Shown here one piece after another: positions 44,757-54,355 of a stretch of 64,000 nt of DNA. Position 1 is the first letter of the stretch. The number at the start of each line of letters is the position of its first letter. Made by a program: the position numbers and the translations under genes. Below the pieces are notes generated by a model. The model searched no databases. It was not told the DNA's origin and saw only the letters and a list, made by a program, of their open reading frames with translations. The stretch is from an uncultured Flavobacteriales bacterium (GTDB lineage: Bacteria > Bacteroidota > Bacteroidia > Flavobacteriales_D > Parvicellaceae). The stretch lies in NCBI GenBank assembly GCA_943788755.1, contig CALSRM010000001.1:124001-188000 (forward strand), written 5' to 3'.

Positions 44757-45971
44757 ATGAGCAATAGAACAATTATTCATATGGACTTAGATACTTTTTT
44801 TGTCTCTTGTGAAAGACGAATTAATTCAAAATTAATTGGAAAGCCAGTACTTATTGGCGGAAATTCTGATAGAGGAGTAGTCGCTTCTTGTAGTTATGAG
44901 GCTAGAAAGTTTGGTGTCCATTCGGCAATGCCAATGCGGTTGGCAAAAAGACTTTGTCCTGAGGCGTTTATTATTAGAGGAGATAGTGGTGTTTATAGCA
45001 AGTATTCTCATTTGGTAACAGACATTATAAAAGAGGATTCTCCAATCTATGAGAAGTCCTCTATTGATGAGTTTTACATTGATGCTTCGGGCATGGATAA
45101 GTTTTATAGCTGCTATAAGTGGGCAACAGAATTGAGGCAGAGAATTATAAGGGAAACAGGGCTTCCTATTTCATTTGGCATGTCAACTAATAAAACGGTT
45201 TCGAAAGTAGGAACAGGACAGGCAAAACCTGATGGTCAAATTATTGTTAAAAGTGGTTTAGAGAAACCTTTTCTAGCTCCTTTGTCTATTCAGAAAATTC
45301 CAATGGTGGGAGAAAAAACTTTTATGCTCTTACGTAACATGGGGGTTGAATACATACATACTATGCAGAAAATGCCTGTGGAAGTAATTCAAAGGGTTTT
45401 AGGAGTTAATGGTGCTACGATTTGGAAAAAATGTAATGGAATTGATAATTCTCCAATAATCCCTTACCAGGAAAGAAAGTCTATTAGTTCAGAAATCACT
45501 TTTGAGAAGGACTCCACAGATATCAATAAGCTTCTTAGTATAGTAATAGCAATGACGGAGAATTTAGCTTTTCAATTACGAAATGGCAACAAGTTAACAG
45601 CTTGTCTTGCTGTAAAAGTTCGCTATTCAGATATGCAGACTTATACCAAACAAAGACGAATTCCATACACTTCTTCCGATAATGTGCTTATTGATACAGC
45701 AAAGGAATTGTTTAATGAAGTATATAATCGAAGGGTAAGGGTAAGACTTGTAGGTGTACGTTTTTCTCACTTTGTAGAAGGGGGCCAGCAGATTAACCTT
45801 TTTGAAGATACAGAAGAATTAATTAGCTTGTATCAAGCTATGGATGTGCTAAGAAATCGGTATGGAATGAAAGCCGTTATACGCTGTGCTGGTTTGGGTA
45901 CAAGAGGCTTCGGTAGAATGAATTCATTTACAGGAGAACCGCCTGTAATTCCAGCACACAGAAGGCAATGA
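44757..45971 (+). CDS. dinB: Y-family DNA polymerase (DinB/Pol IV-like)
   Basis: A 404-residue translesion polymerase. Palm metal ligands: Asp10 in HMDLDTFF and Asp104-Glu105 in SSIDEFYID. Little-finger domain from about 240 and a canonical beta-clamp-binding motif QQINLF at 344-349. The tail (GFGRMNSFTGEPPVIPAHRR) is typical of Bacteroidota DinB. Its stop overlaps the start of the DnaE-like gene (ATGA), so translation is coupled. The pair is analogous to imuB-dnaE2 mutagenesis cassettes, but this DinB keeps its catalytic residues. Confidence 0.93.
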   Translation: MSNRTIIHMDLDTFFVSCERRINSKLIGKPVLIGGNSDRGVVASCSYEARKFGVHSAMPMRLAKRLCPEAFIIRGDSGVYSKYSHLVTDIIKEDSPIYEKSSIDEFYIDASGMDKFYSCYKWATELRQRIIRETGLPISFGMSTNKTVSKVGTGQAKPDGQIIVKSGLEKPFLAPLSIQKIPMVGEKTFMLLRNMGVEYIHTMQKMPVEVIQRVLGVNGATIWKKCNGIDNSPIIPYQERKSISSEITFEKDSTDINKLLSIVIAMTENLAFQLRNGNKLTACLAVKVRYSDMQTYTKQRRIPYTSSDNVLIDTAKELFNEVYNRRVRVRLVGVRFSHFVEGGQQINLFEDTEELISLYQAMDVLRNRYGMKAVIRCAGLGTRGFGRMNSFTGEPPVIPAHRRQ

Positions 45972-48946
45972 TTGTTAATTGTCATTCATATTATAGTTTA
46001 CGCTACGGCACTTTATCAATTCGGGAACTTATAGAGTTTGCCAAAGAATCCGATGTTTCTACTTTGGCGTTAACAGATATCAATAACACTTCGGCAGCTT
46101 TGGATTTTGTAAGGTATGCAAAGAGTCATGGAATAAAACCAGTTATAGGAGTCGAGTTTCGCAATTCAGGTGAATTATTGTATACGGCTTTGGCTAAAAA
46201 CAATGAAGCTTACTACAGAATTAACAAGTACCTTTCTAGCTTTCTATTAAATAGAGTCTCAATTGATACAATTGCTCCTGCACTTAAGGATGTTTTAATT
46301 ATCTATCCCTATGGAAAAATTCATCCCAGTGAATTATCGGACGATGAATTTATAGGTGTATTACCACATCAAGTTAATCACGTTATTAAATACAATAAAC
46401 AATATCAAGACAAGCTAGTTGCTCTGCATACTATTTCCTTTAAGCGTAAAGAGAATGATTACCGCTTGCATAAAATACTACGTGCAATTGATCTGTGTAC
46501 AATCCTTTCTAAGTTAAAAGAAATTGATTTTGCTCCTGCTAATCAGTTTTTTGTAGGGCAGACTCAATTGAAAGAGAAGTACCAGTTATTTCCTATTTTG
46601 ATTGAGAATTCTCAAAATATTTTAGATGAGTGTTCGATTGATTTTGAATTTGGAACACCTAAAAATAAAGCTTCTTTTACGGAGTCTCTCGAAAGGGACA
46701 ATGCACTATTGCTTTCTCTTGCTAAGAAAGGATTTGCTTATAGGTATGAAAAGCAGAACCCCAAAGCACTAGAAAGATTTAATAAAGAAATAAAAGTGAT
46801 AAAGCAACTGGGTTTTTCTCCTTATTTTTTAATTACATGGGACATCTTAAGGTATGCTAAAACGAAAGGGTTTCATCATGTTGGTAGGGGAAGTGGAGCA
46901 AATAGTATTATTGCTTATTGTTTGAAAATAACAGATGTAGATCCAATTAAATTGGACTTGTACTTTGAGCGCTTTATTAACCCACATAGAACTTCTCCAC
47001 CAGATTTTGATATTGATTTTTCTTGGGATGAACGAGATACTATTATTGATTACGTATTCCGGAGATATGGAGAAGAGCACGTTGCATTAATAGCAACTTA
47101 CACTACATTTAAAGGTCGTTCTGCAATAAGAGAAATAGCTAAAACCTTTGGACTTCCCAAAGAAGAAATAGATAGAATAATTAGACAGCCTGATCATGTT
47201 TTGAACGCAAATCAAATAACGAAGAAATTGTTTAAATATGCTTCTTTACTTGAAAGAATCCCGAACTATTTAGGCATTCATGCAGGAGGAATAATTATAT
47301 CAGAAAAGTCGCTGTATAATTACACAGGAATGCAAATGCCACCCAAGGGATTTCCTATAGTACAATGGGATATGCATGTAGCCGAAGATATTGGGTTTTA
47401 TAAGTTTGACATTCTTTCTCAAAGGGGACTTGGACATATTAAAGAAGCGGTTCAAATCATTAAAAAGAATAAGGGCATTGACATTGATATTCATCAAGTG
47501 GAAAAATTTCAGGAAGACTTGCAAGTCAAAAAACAACTCAAATCAGGTAATACGATAGGATGTTTTTATATTGAGTCCCCAGCTATGAGAGGCTTGTTGA
47601 ACAAACTCCGCTGTGACAATTACATTTCATTAGTGGCAGCCAGCTCGATTATCCGTCCAGGAGTTGCTAAGTCGGGAATGATGAAACTATATATAGAACG
47701 ATTTCATAAAGCAAAATTTGAGTACCTCCATCCAGTAATGGAAAAGTTACTTGAGGAGACTTATGGGATTATGATTTATCAAGAAGATGTTATAAAGGTC
47801 GCTCATTACTTTGCAGGAATTGACTTAGCTGATGCGGACGTTCTTAGAAGAGCCATCAGTGGAAAATATCGTTCTAAAAAAGAAATGCAACGTGTCATTA
47901 ATTTGTTTTTTGAAAATTGTAAAGCAAAAGGCTATCCGGATGAATTAACCAACGAAGTATGGAGGCAGATTGAGAGTTTTTCAGGATATTCTTTTTCAAA
48001 AGCACATTCGGCATCTTATGCTGTAGAAAGTTTTCAGAGCTTGTATTTAAAAGCGCATTTCCCTTTGGAGTTTATGGTAGCTGTAATCAATAATAGGGGG
48101 GGCTTTTATTCGACAGAGTTTTATATCCACGAGGCGAGAGTTGCTGGAGCAACTATCAATGAGCCTTGTATAAATAAAAGTGAGCAGAATGCCTGTATTT
48201 ATGGAGAAGAGATTTATATCGGATTAAGCTTTGTCAAGGAGCTTGAATACAAATTGGTTAAGAAGATTATTTGCAATAGAGTAGAAGAGGGGATTTATAT
48301 TGATTTAATAGACTTTATAGAACGAACAAATGTAAGTATCGAACAGCTGTTTATTCTCATTCGGATTAACGCACTACGCTTTACAAATTTATCTAAAAAG
48401 CAATTGATGTGGCATAGTCAGTTTATTTTAAAAGGAGCACCTAAAGCATCTGAAACAGCGTCGTTATTTAAAATACAAATTCAAATATTCGAACTACCTA
48501 GATTGACGCATAACTCCTACGACGATATAATAGATCAAATTCAATTATTGAATTACCCCTTATGCTCACCTTTTTCTTTGATAAAGGAACGGTTAGGGAA
48601 GTCTATATTAGCGAGTGATTTGTCACAGCAAGAAGGTCAAATTGTTGTAATTGACGGCTATTATGTTAATGAGAAGAAGGTTAGAACAAGTAAAGGGGAT
48701 ATAATGAAATTTGGATGTTTCGTTGATTTAAACGGAAAGTTCTTCGATACCGTTTTTTTTTCGCAGGTACTCAAACAATATCCTTTGCAAGGTAAAGGTT
48801 GTTATTATATGATGGGGAAAGTCGTTTTGGAATTTGGCCATCCCTCTATTGAAGTAATTAAGATGAAAAAGATGGAGCTTAAATCAAGAAATGAGTATGT
48901 CGTAGAGCAAATTGAAATTTCGAATACGGTTGACATATTATTTTGA
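45968..48946 (+). CDS. DnaE-like error-prone DNA polymerase III alpha subunit
   Basis: A 992-residue C-family polymerase, shorter than replicative DnaE. The PHP domain starts MIVNCHSYYSLRYG, where metal-binding residues are partly replaced (the usual HxH reads NxH and the Asp of LxDG reads Tyr), so proofreading is unlikely. The palm has PDFDIDF with Asp346, Asp348 and Asp350, and GRGSGANSI. HhH (KGYPDELTNEVW) and an OB-fold near the C-terminus (VVIDGYYVNEKKVRTSKGD) follow. Translationally coupled to dinB; the likely role is damage-induced translesion synthesis. Confidence 0.92.
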   Translation: MIVNCHSYYSLRYGTLSIRELIEFAKESDVSTLALTDINNTSAALDFVRYAKSHGIKPVIGVEFRNSGELLYTALAKNNEAYYRINKYLSSFLLNRVSIDTIAPALKDVLIIYPYGKIHPSELSDDEFIGVLPHQVNHVIKYNKQYQDKLVALHTISFKRKENDYRLHKILRAIDLCTILSKLKEIDFAPANQFFVGQTQLKEKYQLFPILIENSQNILDECSIDFEFGTPKNKASFTESLERDNALLLSLAKKGFAYRYEKQNPKALERFNKEIKVIKQLGFSPYFLITWDILRYAKTKGFHHVGRGSGANSIIAYCLKITDVDPIKLDLYFERFINPHRTSPPDFDIDFSWDERDTIIDYVFRRYGEEHVALIATYTTFKGRSAIREIAKTFGLPKEEIDRIIRQPDHVLNANQITKKLFKYASLLERIPNYLGIHAGGIIISEKSLYNYTGMQMPPKGFPIVQWDMHVAEDIGFYKFDILSQRGLGHIKEAVQIIKKNKGIDIDIHQVEKFQEDLQVKKQLKSGNTIGCFYIESPAMRGLLNKLRCDNYISLVAASSIIRPGVAKSGMMKLYIERFHKAKFEYLHPVMEKLLEETYGIMIYQEDVIKVAHYFAGIDLADADVLRRAISGKYRSKKEMQRVINLFFENCKAKGYPDELTNEVWRQIESFSGYSFSKAHSASYAVESFQSLYLKAHFPLEFMVAVINNRGGFYSTEFYIHEARVAGATINEPCINKSEQNACIYGEEIYIGLSFVKELEYKLVKKIICNRVEEGIYIDLIDFIERTNVSIEQLFILIRINALRFTNLSKKQLMWHSQFILKGAPKASETASLFKIQIQIFELPRLTHNSYDDIIDQIQLLNYPLCSPFSLIKERLGKSILASDLSQQEGQIVVIDGYYVNEKKVRTSKGDIMKFGCFVDLNGKFFDTVFFSQVLKQYPLQGKGCYYMMGKVVLEFGHPSIEVIKMKKMELKSRNEYVVEQIEISNTVDILF

Positions 48947-48997
48947 AAAGGCTCCTTTCCTGTCGTTTTATAAAGAATAAAAACCTTCCTAAAAATA

Positions 48998-49025
48998 GAA
49001 AGCCGTCCCTCCCGGAACGGCTTTC
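48998..49025 (+). terminator. Hairpin after the polymerase gene
   Basis: The stem GAAAGCCGT / ACGGCTTTC with an 10-base loop lies 51 bp after the dnaE-like stop. A T run follows only on the minus strand, so its efficiency on the plus strand is unsure. Confidence 0.5.
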
Positions 49026-49220
49026 ACCACCTTACAGAAATAACCAGTATTTTTAAACCCGAAGTGAAACCAATTACTTCAATGACTAGTTACTATGCTT
49101 GTGTAACGTAGATTTAAAAAAAAGTTACACTATTAACTAAAATTTAACACTTTTTATCATTAAAAATAAGTTGCTTATCCTTAAAATAGGCTCTTTTATG
49201 TAGGTTTGAAAAAAATAAAA

Positions 49221-49228
49221 TATTTTTG
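49221..49228 (+). promoter_or_regulatory. -7 box at the start of the membrane-protein gene
   Basis: TATTTTTG lies six bases before the likely TTG start codon (49235), suggesting a leaderless or very short leader. Confidence 0.4.
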
Positions 49229-49234
49229 TATTTT

Positions 49235-49837
49235 TTGAAATGGGATATCAAAATAGCGCTTTACCTTTTCCTTGCTTACGCACTTTATGGAATTAGTTAC
49301 CTATTTTCTGATGGGGATTATGTAGTTCCGTTACCGATGCTTTTTATTCTCATGCCCATCGTTTCGATGTCCTTCTTTTTTACAAGTGGGTTTAGTAAGT
49401 ATTCTATTTTCTTTTTGTTGCTTCCTTTAGGTGCAATGAGCGATTGGATTAGCCAAATTAATTCAGGTGTTAGTGGGGTTTTAGCTATAACCAATATTGC
49501 CGCATGGGCAGTCCTAGGACTACTATTGTTTTTTAATAAGGAATATCAAGTACAGGCAAATAAAAATAGATTACTGTATTCTTTTCCTGTTGCAAGTATG
49601 TGTGCATTACTCTTCCTATTAAATATCCCTTTAGTTAATATTTTTGTTTTTCTTTTAATTGGAATTACGGCAAGTTTAATAATAAGAGAAGATGAAGAGA
49701 AATATAATTTAAATACTTCGGTTAGAAGGCTAATGATTCTTTCCTCTTTTATTGCATGGTTGTATCTCATTTCTACGCTATCCGTTTATTTAGCTAAATC
49801 ATCCATGCCTATTTTGAAAGAAGTAGTAAATTTATAA
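49235..49837 (+). CDS. Small polytopic membrane protein, unknown function
   Basis: About 200 residues with five or six hydrophobic segments, starting with IALYLFLAYALYGISYLF and including FFLLLPLGAMSDW, AAWAVLGLLLFFN and NIFVFLLIGITASLII. No ATG exists near the first segment. TTG 49226 would lie inside the -7 box, so TTG 49235 (LKWDIKIALYL) is preferred. No family is recognised; it resembles small Bacteroidota inner-membrane proteins of no known role. Confidence 0.65.
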   Translation: MKWDIKIALYLFLAYALYGISYLFSDGDYVVPLPMLFILMPIVSMSFFFTSGFSKYSIFFLLLPLGAMSDWISQINSGVSGVLAITNIAAWAVLGLLLFFNKEYQVQANKNRLLYSFPVASMCALLFLLNIPLVNIFVFLLIGITASLIIREDEEKYNLNTSVRRLMILSSFIAWLYLISTLSVYLAKSSMPILKEVVNL

Positions 49838-49998
49838 GTGATTTTTTTCATAAGCCAAGGCATTCAACCGTTCACCCTTCATTTTGGTCATTTATACTTT
49901 TTTAACAGTTTTAGTAATAGGATTAATCTAATTTTACTAGGCAAATTTATTTGTATAGTCAGTACTATTCAATTATTTAATTTTCAGAAACAACCTAA

Positions 49999-52746
49999 AT
50001 GAAAAAACTATTAGTTTGCTTATTCTTGCAGATAATTGGTTCAACCTCAATTGCACAAGACCTAACTATAAAAGGTAATGTTGTTGATACTGTCAATAAA
50101 CTTCCATTAGCAGATGCTGTTGTTATGGCGGTTCGCTTAAGTGATTCGGTTTTATTAGATTTTCAACGTACAGATTTAAAGGGAGAGTTTTTGTTTTCGA
50201 ACCTTCCGGTAACAACAATAGAATTATTGATAACGCATCCAAAATTTGATGAGCGCTCTTATTTTATAATTGGAACACCAGAGAAAAAGGAATTTACTAT
50301 ACCTGAAATAATATTACCGAGCGAAAGTCAAGTATTTGATGAGGTAGTAATATTTGCAAACAATGAACCCGTTTATTTTAGAGGAGATACACTGGTCTAC
50401 AATGCAGATTCTTTTGCAGTTGGACAAAACGCAGTTGTAGAGGATTTACTAAAAAAGCTACCAGGTATTGATGTTGATCAAGATGGAAATATTACTTCTC
50501 AGGGGAAGTCAATATCGCAAGTTTTGGTCGATGGAGATGAGTTTTTTGGTTCTGATCCTACTGTAGCAACTAGAAACTTAGGGGCTGATGGAGTAGAGTC
50601 TGTTCAGGTATATGAAAAAAAGAATGATGATGCTGAAGATGGTGAAGATGAAACCATACAGGTCATGGATTTAAAGTTGAAAGAAGACGCTAAAAAAGGA
50701 TATTTTGGAAGGGTTTCTGGTGCGACGGATGGCGATTTAACTCCGGGAGTTGCAAATCCTTTTTATGAAGGAGAGGTTCTACTGAATAAATTTAATAAGA
50801 CGCAAAAGATTTCGTTCTTTGGATTAGGTTCTAACACTCCACTTTCTACTTTTGGCTATAGGGATAGAAATCGATTTGGTTTAGATAATGAAAGCGGAGG
50901 CGGTTTTAAATACTCTAGCATGGATGCAGATCAAAACAATGTTTCTGGTATACCCAAAACTCTTAGGACAGGTTTTTATTACAGTGATAAAATAGGCAAG
51001 AAAGCAAAAGTGGGCTTTAATTATTCATATTACAATACAGAATTAGATGCTACCTCTAGCAGTTTATCGCAGTATTTTCTATCCGACTCTTCTTATTACA
51101 CAGATAATTATGCAAATAATGTTAACAAGGATGAATCGCATAGAATCAATTTAAAATTAATAAGTGATATAGATTCCTTGACTTACTTTGAATTGCGCCC
51201 AGGAATAACAATAGATGCCGCATCGCAAAATGATTCCTCAAACGCTACGTTTCTAACTGATAATGCTAAGGAAACTTTAAATACGACTATCAAAAATTTG
51301 AATAATTCGGAAGGCTATTCTATTAACTCTCGTGCAAAGCTGCGTAGAAGATTTAAGAAGGATAAAAGAGAGCTGATGTTAAAGTATAATTTTGAAATGA
51401 ATGATAATAAAACCACTGGGTCATTGCTTTCTGCAACAACATATTATGGCATTATCGATTACGCTGATGTAGTTGATCAGCAAAAGGAAAACGTTAATTC
51501 TAGTCAAAAACATACGGGAATATTAACATTTACAGAGCCATTGAGTAAAAAAATTAAATTAGAGATGGAATACGAGTATAGGTACGAGTTATCAGACTTG
51601 AGCATAACTTCTTTTAATAATGTTAATGGTGAGTATACAGAATTGGTTTCTGACAACTCGAATATTTTCAAAAACATTCGTCAAGAAAACAAAGCGGGAG
51701 CGAAGTTTATTTACGAAACAAAAAAGCATGTTTTCAATGTTGGCAGTCGTTTACGCAATGTGGCAATCTCAAATGAGAATTTAATTTCGGACACATTAAT
51801 TCTTCAGGACATTAATAACCTTTTACCGAATTTTAGATATAAATACAAGCCCAGCCGAAGTAAAAGTTTGTCTTTTGCCTACAATACTGCATCTTCTCAA
51901 CCTTCAATTTCTGCTTTGCAACCTATTCAAGATAATGCTAATCCAAACAGGATCTCTCTTGGTAACCCTAACTTAAGGCCTGATTATAGTCATTCTTTCA
52001 ATGTGAATTTTAATTCCTGGTCTCCATTAACTGCAAAATATGTATGGACAGGAATCAATTTCTCAGTTAAGGAAAATGCGTTTACCAATGCAACCAATTA
52101 TGATTCTTTTGGTAGAACAATAGCACAAACTGTAAATGTGGATGGTAATCAATTTGGAAGTTTATACGGAGGAGCAAGTTTTCCAATCTATAAAAGGATA
52201 CTGAAGCTAATGCCAAATGTTAATGGTTCATATAGTAAATATACAAGTTTTATTAACGATGCCGAAAATCTAACGGAAAATACAGCTATTGCTGGAGGGC
52301 TTAAATTGGAATTAGATTTAGATTCTTTAGATATTTCCGTTGGGAATAATTTTTCTTACAATGAAGCAAATAGCACTTTTTACATCAACACGCCATTTAC
52401 AATACAGAGTTATACAGCTTATGTAAAGTGGCAGTTGCCATTCCACTTTATTTTGAAGTCAGATGTTTCTTACACTATTAATTCTCAGTTATCAGACGGA
52501 TATAACCTGAGTTTTCTAATTTGGAATGCTGAAATTAGTAAAGCATTTTTAGAAACGGAAAACCTAATTTTATCAATTATTGGTAATGATATATTAAATC
52601 AAAATATTATAGCTCAACGGCAAATTAATGGTAATGTAATTACCGATAATAGAACTACAATTATTAGTCGATATTTTTTGTTGAAGTTGACAATGAAGTT
52701 TAATAATAACAAAACTAAAGAAAAAGATCCGCAGGGTTGGCATTAA
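49999..52746 (+). CDS. Outer-membrane beta-barrel receptor (TonB-dependent-like)
   Basis: A 915-residue protein with signal peptide (ending STSIAQD), an N-terminal carboxypeptidase-regulatory-like domain (about 22-115, DLTIKGNVVDTVNKLPLADA), a plug domain (130-220, EDLLKKLPGIDVDQDGNITS and the VDGDEFFGSDP loop) and a barrel of alternating strands (about 245-915) ending KLTMKFNNNKTKEKDPQGWH. The barrel type matches the OMP_b-brl_3 family of Bacteroidota, which usually takes up a metal complex or peptide. It is followed after 3 bp by a GLPGLI gene, a frequent pairing. Confidence 0.9.
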   Translation: MKKLLVCLFLQIIGSTSIAQDLTIKGNVVDTVNKLPLADAVVMAVRLSDSVLLDFQRTDLKGEFLFSNLPVTTIELLITHPKFDERSYFIIGTPEKKEFTIPEIILPSESQVFDEVVIFANNEPVYFRGDTLVYNADSFAVGQNAVVEDLLKKLPGIDVDQDGNITSQGKSISQVLVDGDEFFGSDPTVATRNLGADGVESVQVYEKKNDDAEDGEDETIQVMDLKLKEDAKKGYFGRVSGATDGDLTPGVANPFYEGEVLLNKFNKTQKISFFGLGSNTPLSTFGYRDRNRFGLDNESGGGFKYSSMDADQNNVSGIPKTLRTGFYYSDKIGKKAKVGFNYSYYNTELDATSSSLSQYFLSDSSYYTDNYANNVNKDESHRINLKLISDIDSLTYFELRPGITIDAASQNDSSNATFLTDNAKETLNTTIKNLNNSEGYSINSRAKLRRRFKKDKRELMLKYNFEMNDNKTTGSLLSATTYYGIIDYADVVDQQKENVNSSQKHTGILTFTEPLSKKIKLEMEYEYRYELSDLSITSFNNVNGEYTELVSDNSNIFKNIRQENKAGAKFIYETKKHVFNVGSRLRNVAISNENLISDTLILQDINNLLPNFRYKYKPSRSKSLSFAYNTASSQPSISALQPIQDNANPNRISLGNPNLRPDYSHSFNVNFNSWSPLTAKYVWTGINFSVKENAFTNATNYDSFGRTIAQTVNVDGNQFGSLYGGASFPIYKRILKLMPNVNGSYSKYTSFINDAENLTENTAIAGGLKLELDLDSLDISVGNNFSYNEANSTFYINTPFTIQSYTAYVKWQLPFHFILKSDVSYTINSQLSDGYNLSFLIWNAEISKAFLETENLILSIIGNDILNQNIIAQRQINGNVITDNRTTIISRYFLLKLTMKFNNNKTKEKDPQGWH

Positions 52747-52749
52747 GAT

Positions 52750-53457
52750 ATGAGAGCATTTATTATTGGTTTATTAGTTATAATAAGTTTTACTGGAACG
52801 GGGCAGATAAGATCGGGTAAGATTGTTTTTGAGAGGAGGACAAACTTATTAAAGAAATATTCAGATAGCCGAATGAAGGCGTGGCTAAAGGATAAAAAAA
52901 TAAAAATTGATATGTTCGAAATGTATTTTAATGATACGATGTCAATTTTTAAGCCGCAAGAAACTGATTTGGTAGAACAAATGGATTGGGCTACTATGAA
53001 GAATACAGTTTATCAAAATCTAAAGAAAAATCAAAGAATGTCAATATTGCCTGTTTGGGGTGATAATGTTTTTGTATCTGATAGTTTGAAAAAAAGAGAA
53101 TGGAAAGTGACTTCAAGTATGCGAAAAATTGCGGGATATGATTGTCGAAGAATGATTTGGGAAAAGGATGATACAACAAGAATCCATGCTTGGTACACGG
53201 AAGAAATTATGCCTAGTATAGGTCCCGAAAGTTTCTGGGGTTTACCTGGAACTATATTAGGCTTAGCCACTGAAGATGGAGGAGTTGTTTATTTTGCTAA
53301 GACTGTTGAAATAGGAGTTGATAATATTAAGGAATATATTCCCGAATTTCCGGTAAAAAAAATAAAGACAGAAGAAGAGCTTCGAAAAGACATGGCAGAA
53401 AAGTTTGGAGATAAACCATGGGGAAAACAAGTTATGGAAGGCCTTTTTGCCTGGTAA
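52750..53457 (+). CDS. GLPGLI family protein
   Basis: A 235-residue secreted protein (signal peptide ending TGTGQIRSG). The name motif appears as FWGLPGTILGL after ARIHAWYTEEIMPSIGPE. The first half carries a beta sheet with TSSMRKIAGYDCRRMIW. Found downstream of TonB-like receptors in Bacteroidota; its job is unknown, perhaps a periplasmic partner of the receptor. It is translated 3 bp after the receptor and certainly co-transcribed. Confidence 0.88.
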   Translation: MRAFIIGLLVIISFTGTGQIRSGKIVFERRTNLLKKYSDSRMKAWLKDKKIKIDMFEMYFNDTMSIFKPQETDLVEQMDWATMKNTVYQNLKKNQRMSILPVWGDNVFVSDSLKKREWKVTSSMRKIAGYDCRRMIWEKDDTTRIHAWYTEEIMPSIGPESFWGLPGTILGLATEDGGVVYFAKTVEIGVDNIKEYIPEFPVKKIKTEEELRKDMAEKFGDKPWGKQVMEGLFAW

Positions 53458-53570
53458 AAGTGTTGTTTTATTATTTTCAACTAAAATTTCTTTTATCAGT
53501 TTAGAACCTTTCTAGGATATTTAAGTATAAGGTCTTACATTTATTGAAAATAAATTTTAAAATTGTTTTT

Positions 53571-54203
53571 ATGAAAAAGTTAGTTCTAGTATTAATTACG
53601 TTTCTTAGTATTAATTATTTTGCTCAAGTAAACTTGGAGGATGGTAAAAGTTATGCAAAAGAGAATGGAATTACATTGCATTCAGATTTAACCAGTTATA
53701 TAGGAAAGTCAGACTTTTCGGCTCCAGTTATTATCACGCGGGATGGAGGCTTGATGATTATAGGAGAAGGTTATGAAGGAAAATTTAAAGGAGCTAAGGT
53801 GGTTTTTCTTAACGAAAAGAAAGAGGTTATTTGGTCTCACTTTTTTGGCTCGAAAAATGACAACACTGAAGCTCAAAGTATAATTGAAGATAGAACAGGA
53901 TACTTTTATATTTTTATGGAAGCGCACAGTAAATTAGACGATACAGATACCAGAGAGAGAGTTGTAAAGGTAAATGCAAGAGGGGAAATTCAATGGGACT
54001 ACGCTTTAGAAGAAAAAGAAGAACATTACCATCGTCATTGTTCTTATGTTAAATTGGATGAAGATGGAAAGCATTTAGTGTTGTTTGGAACGGTTCAACC
54101 GGATAAAGTTTCAATTAAAAATAACGAACATTACTCATGGCAAGCGAAATTGGATGGTAATGGGAAATTAGATTCGGAAATAGGTGAGCTATTAAAAGAT
54201 TAA
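53571..54203 (+). CDS. Secreted protein of unknown function
   Basis: A 210-residue protein from ATG 53571 with signal peptide MKKLVLVLITFLSINYFAQ; the earlier in-frame ATG at 53544 adds nine residues and lies in the upstream stretch. The body looks like a short beta-propeller or repeat (GGLMIIGEGYEG, EVIWSHFFGSKND, GEIQWDYALEEKE) and may bind a ligand. No family is recognised. It may be a separate unit from the GLPGLI gene, which ends 113 bp upstream. Confidence 0.65.
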   Translation: MKKLVLVLITFLSINYFAQVNLEDGKSYAKENGITLHSDLTSYIGKSDFSAPVIITRDGGLMIIGEGYEGKFKGAKVVFLNEKKEVIWSHFFGSKNDNTEAQSIIEDRTGYFYIFMEAHSKLDDTDTRERVVKVNARGEIQWDYALEEKEEHYHRHCSYVKLDEDGKHLVLFGTVQPDKVSIKNNEHYSWQAKLDGNGKLDSEIGELLKD

Positions 54204-54355
54204 CGGAATAATAAAATCCTTGTTAAACCTTATTTTCTTTAAATGCTGAGAGTGGATTTTATCTTATATTACCTAATCAACGCTACTTAATCAGTATTTA
54301 CGTACATTCGAATTCATTGTTTAGAATATAATATAACTAAGAATATAATTCCAAT

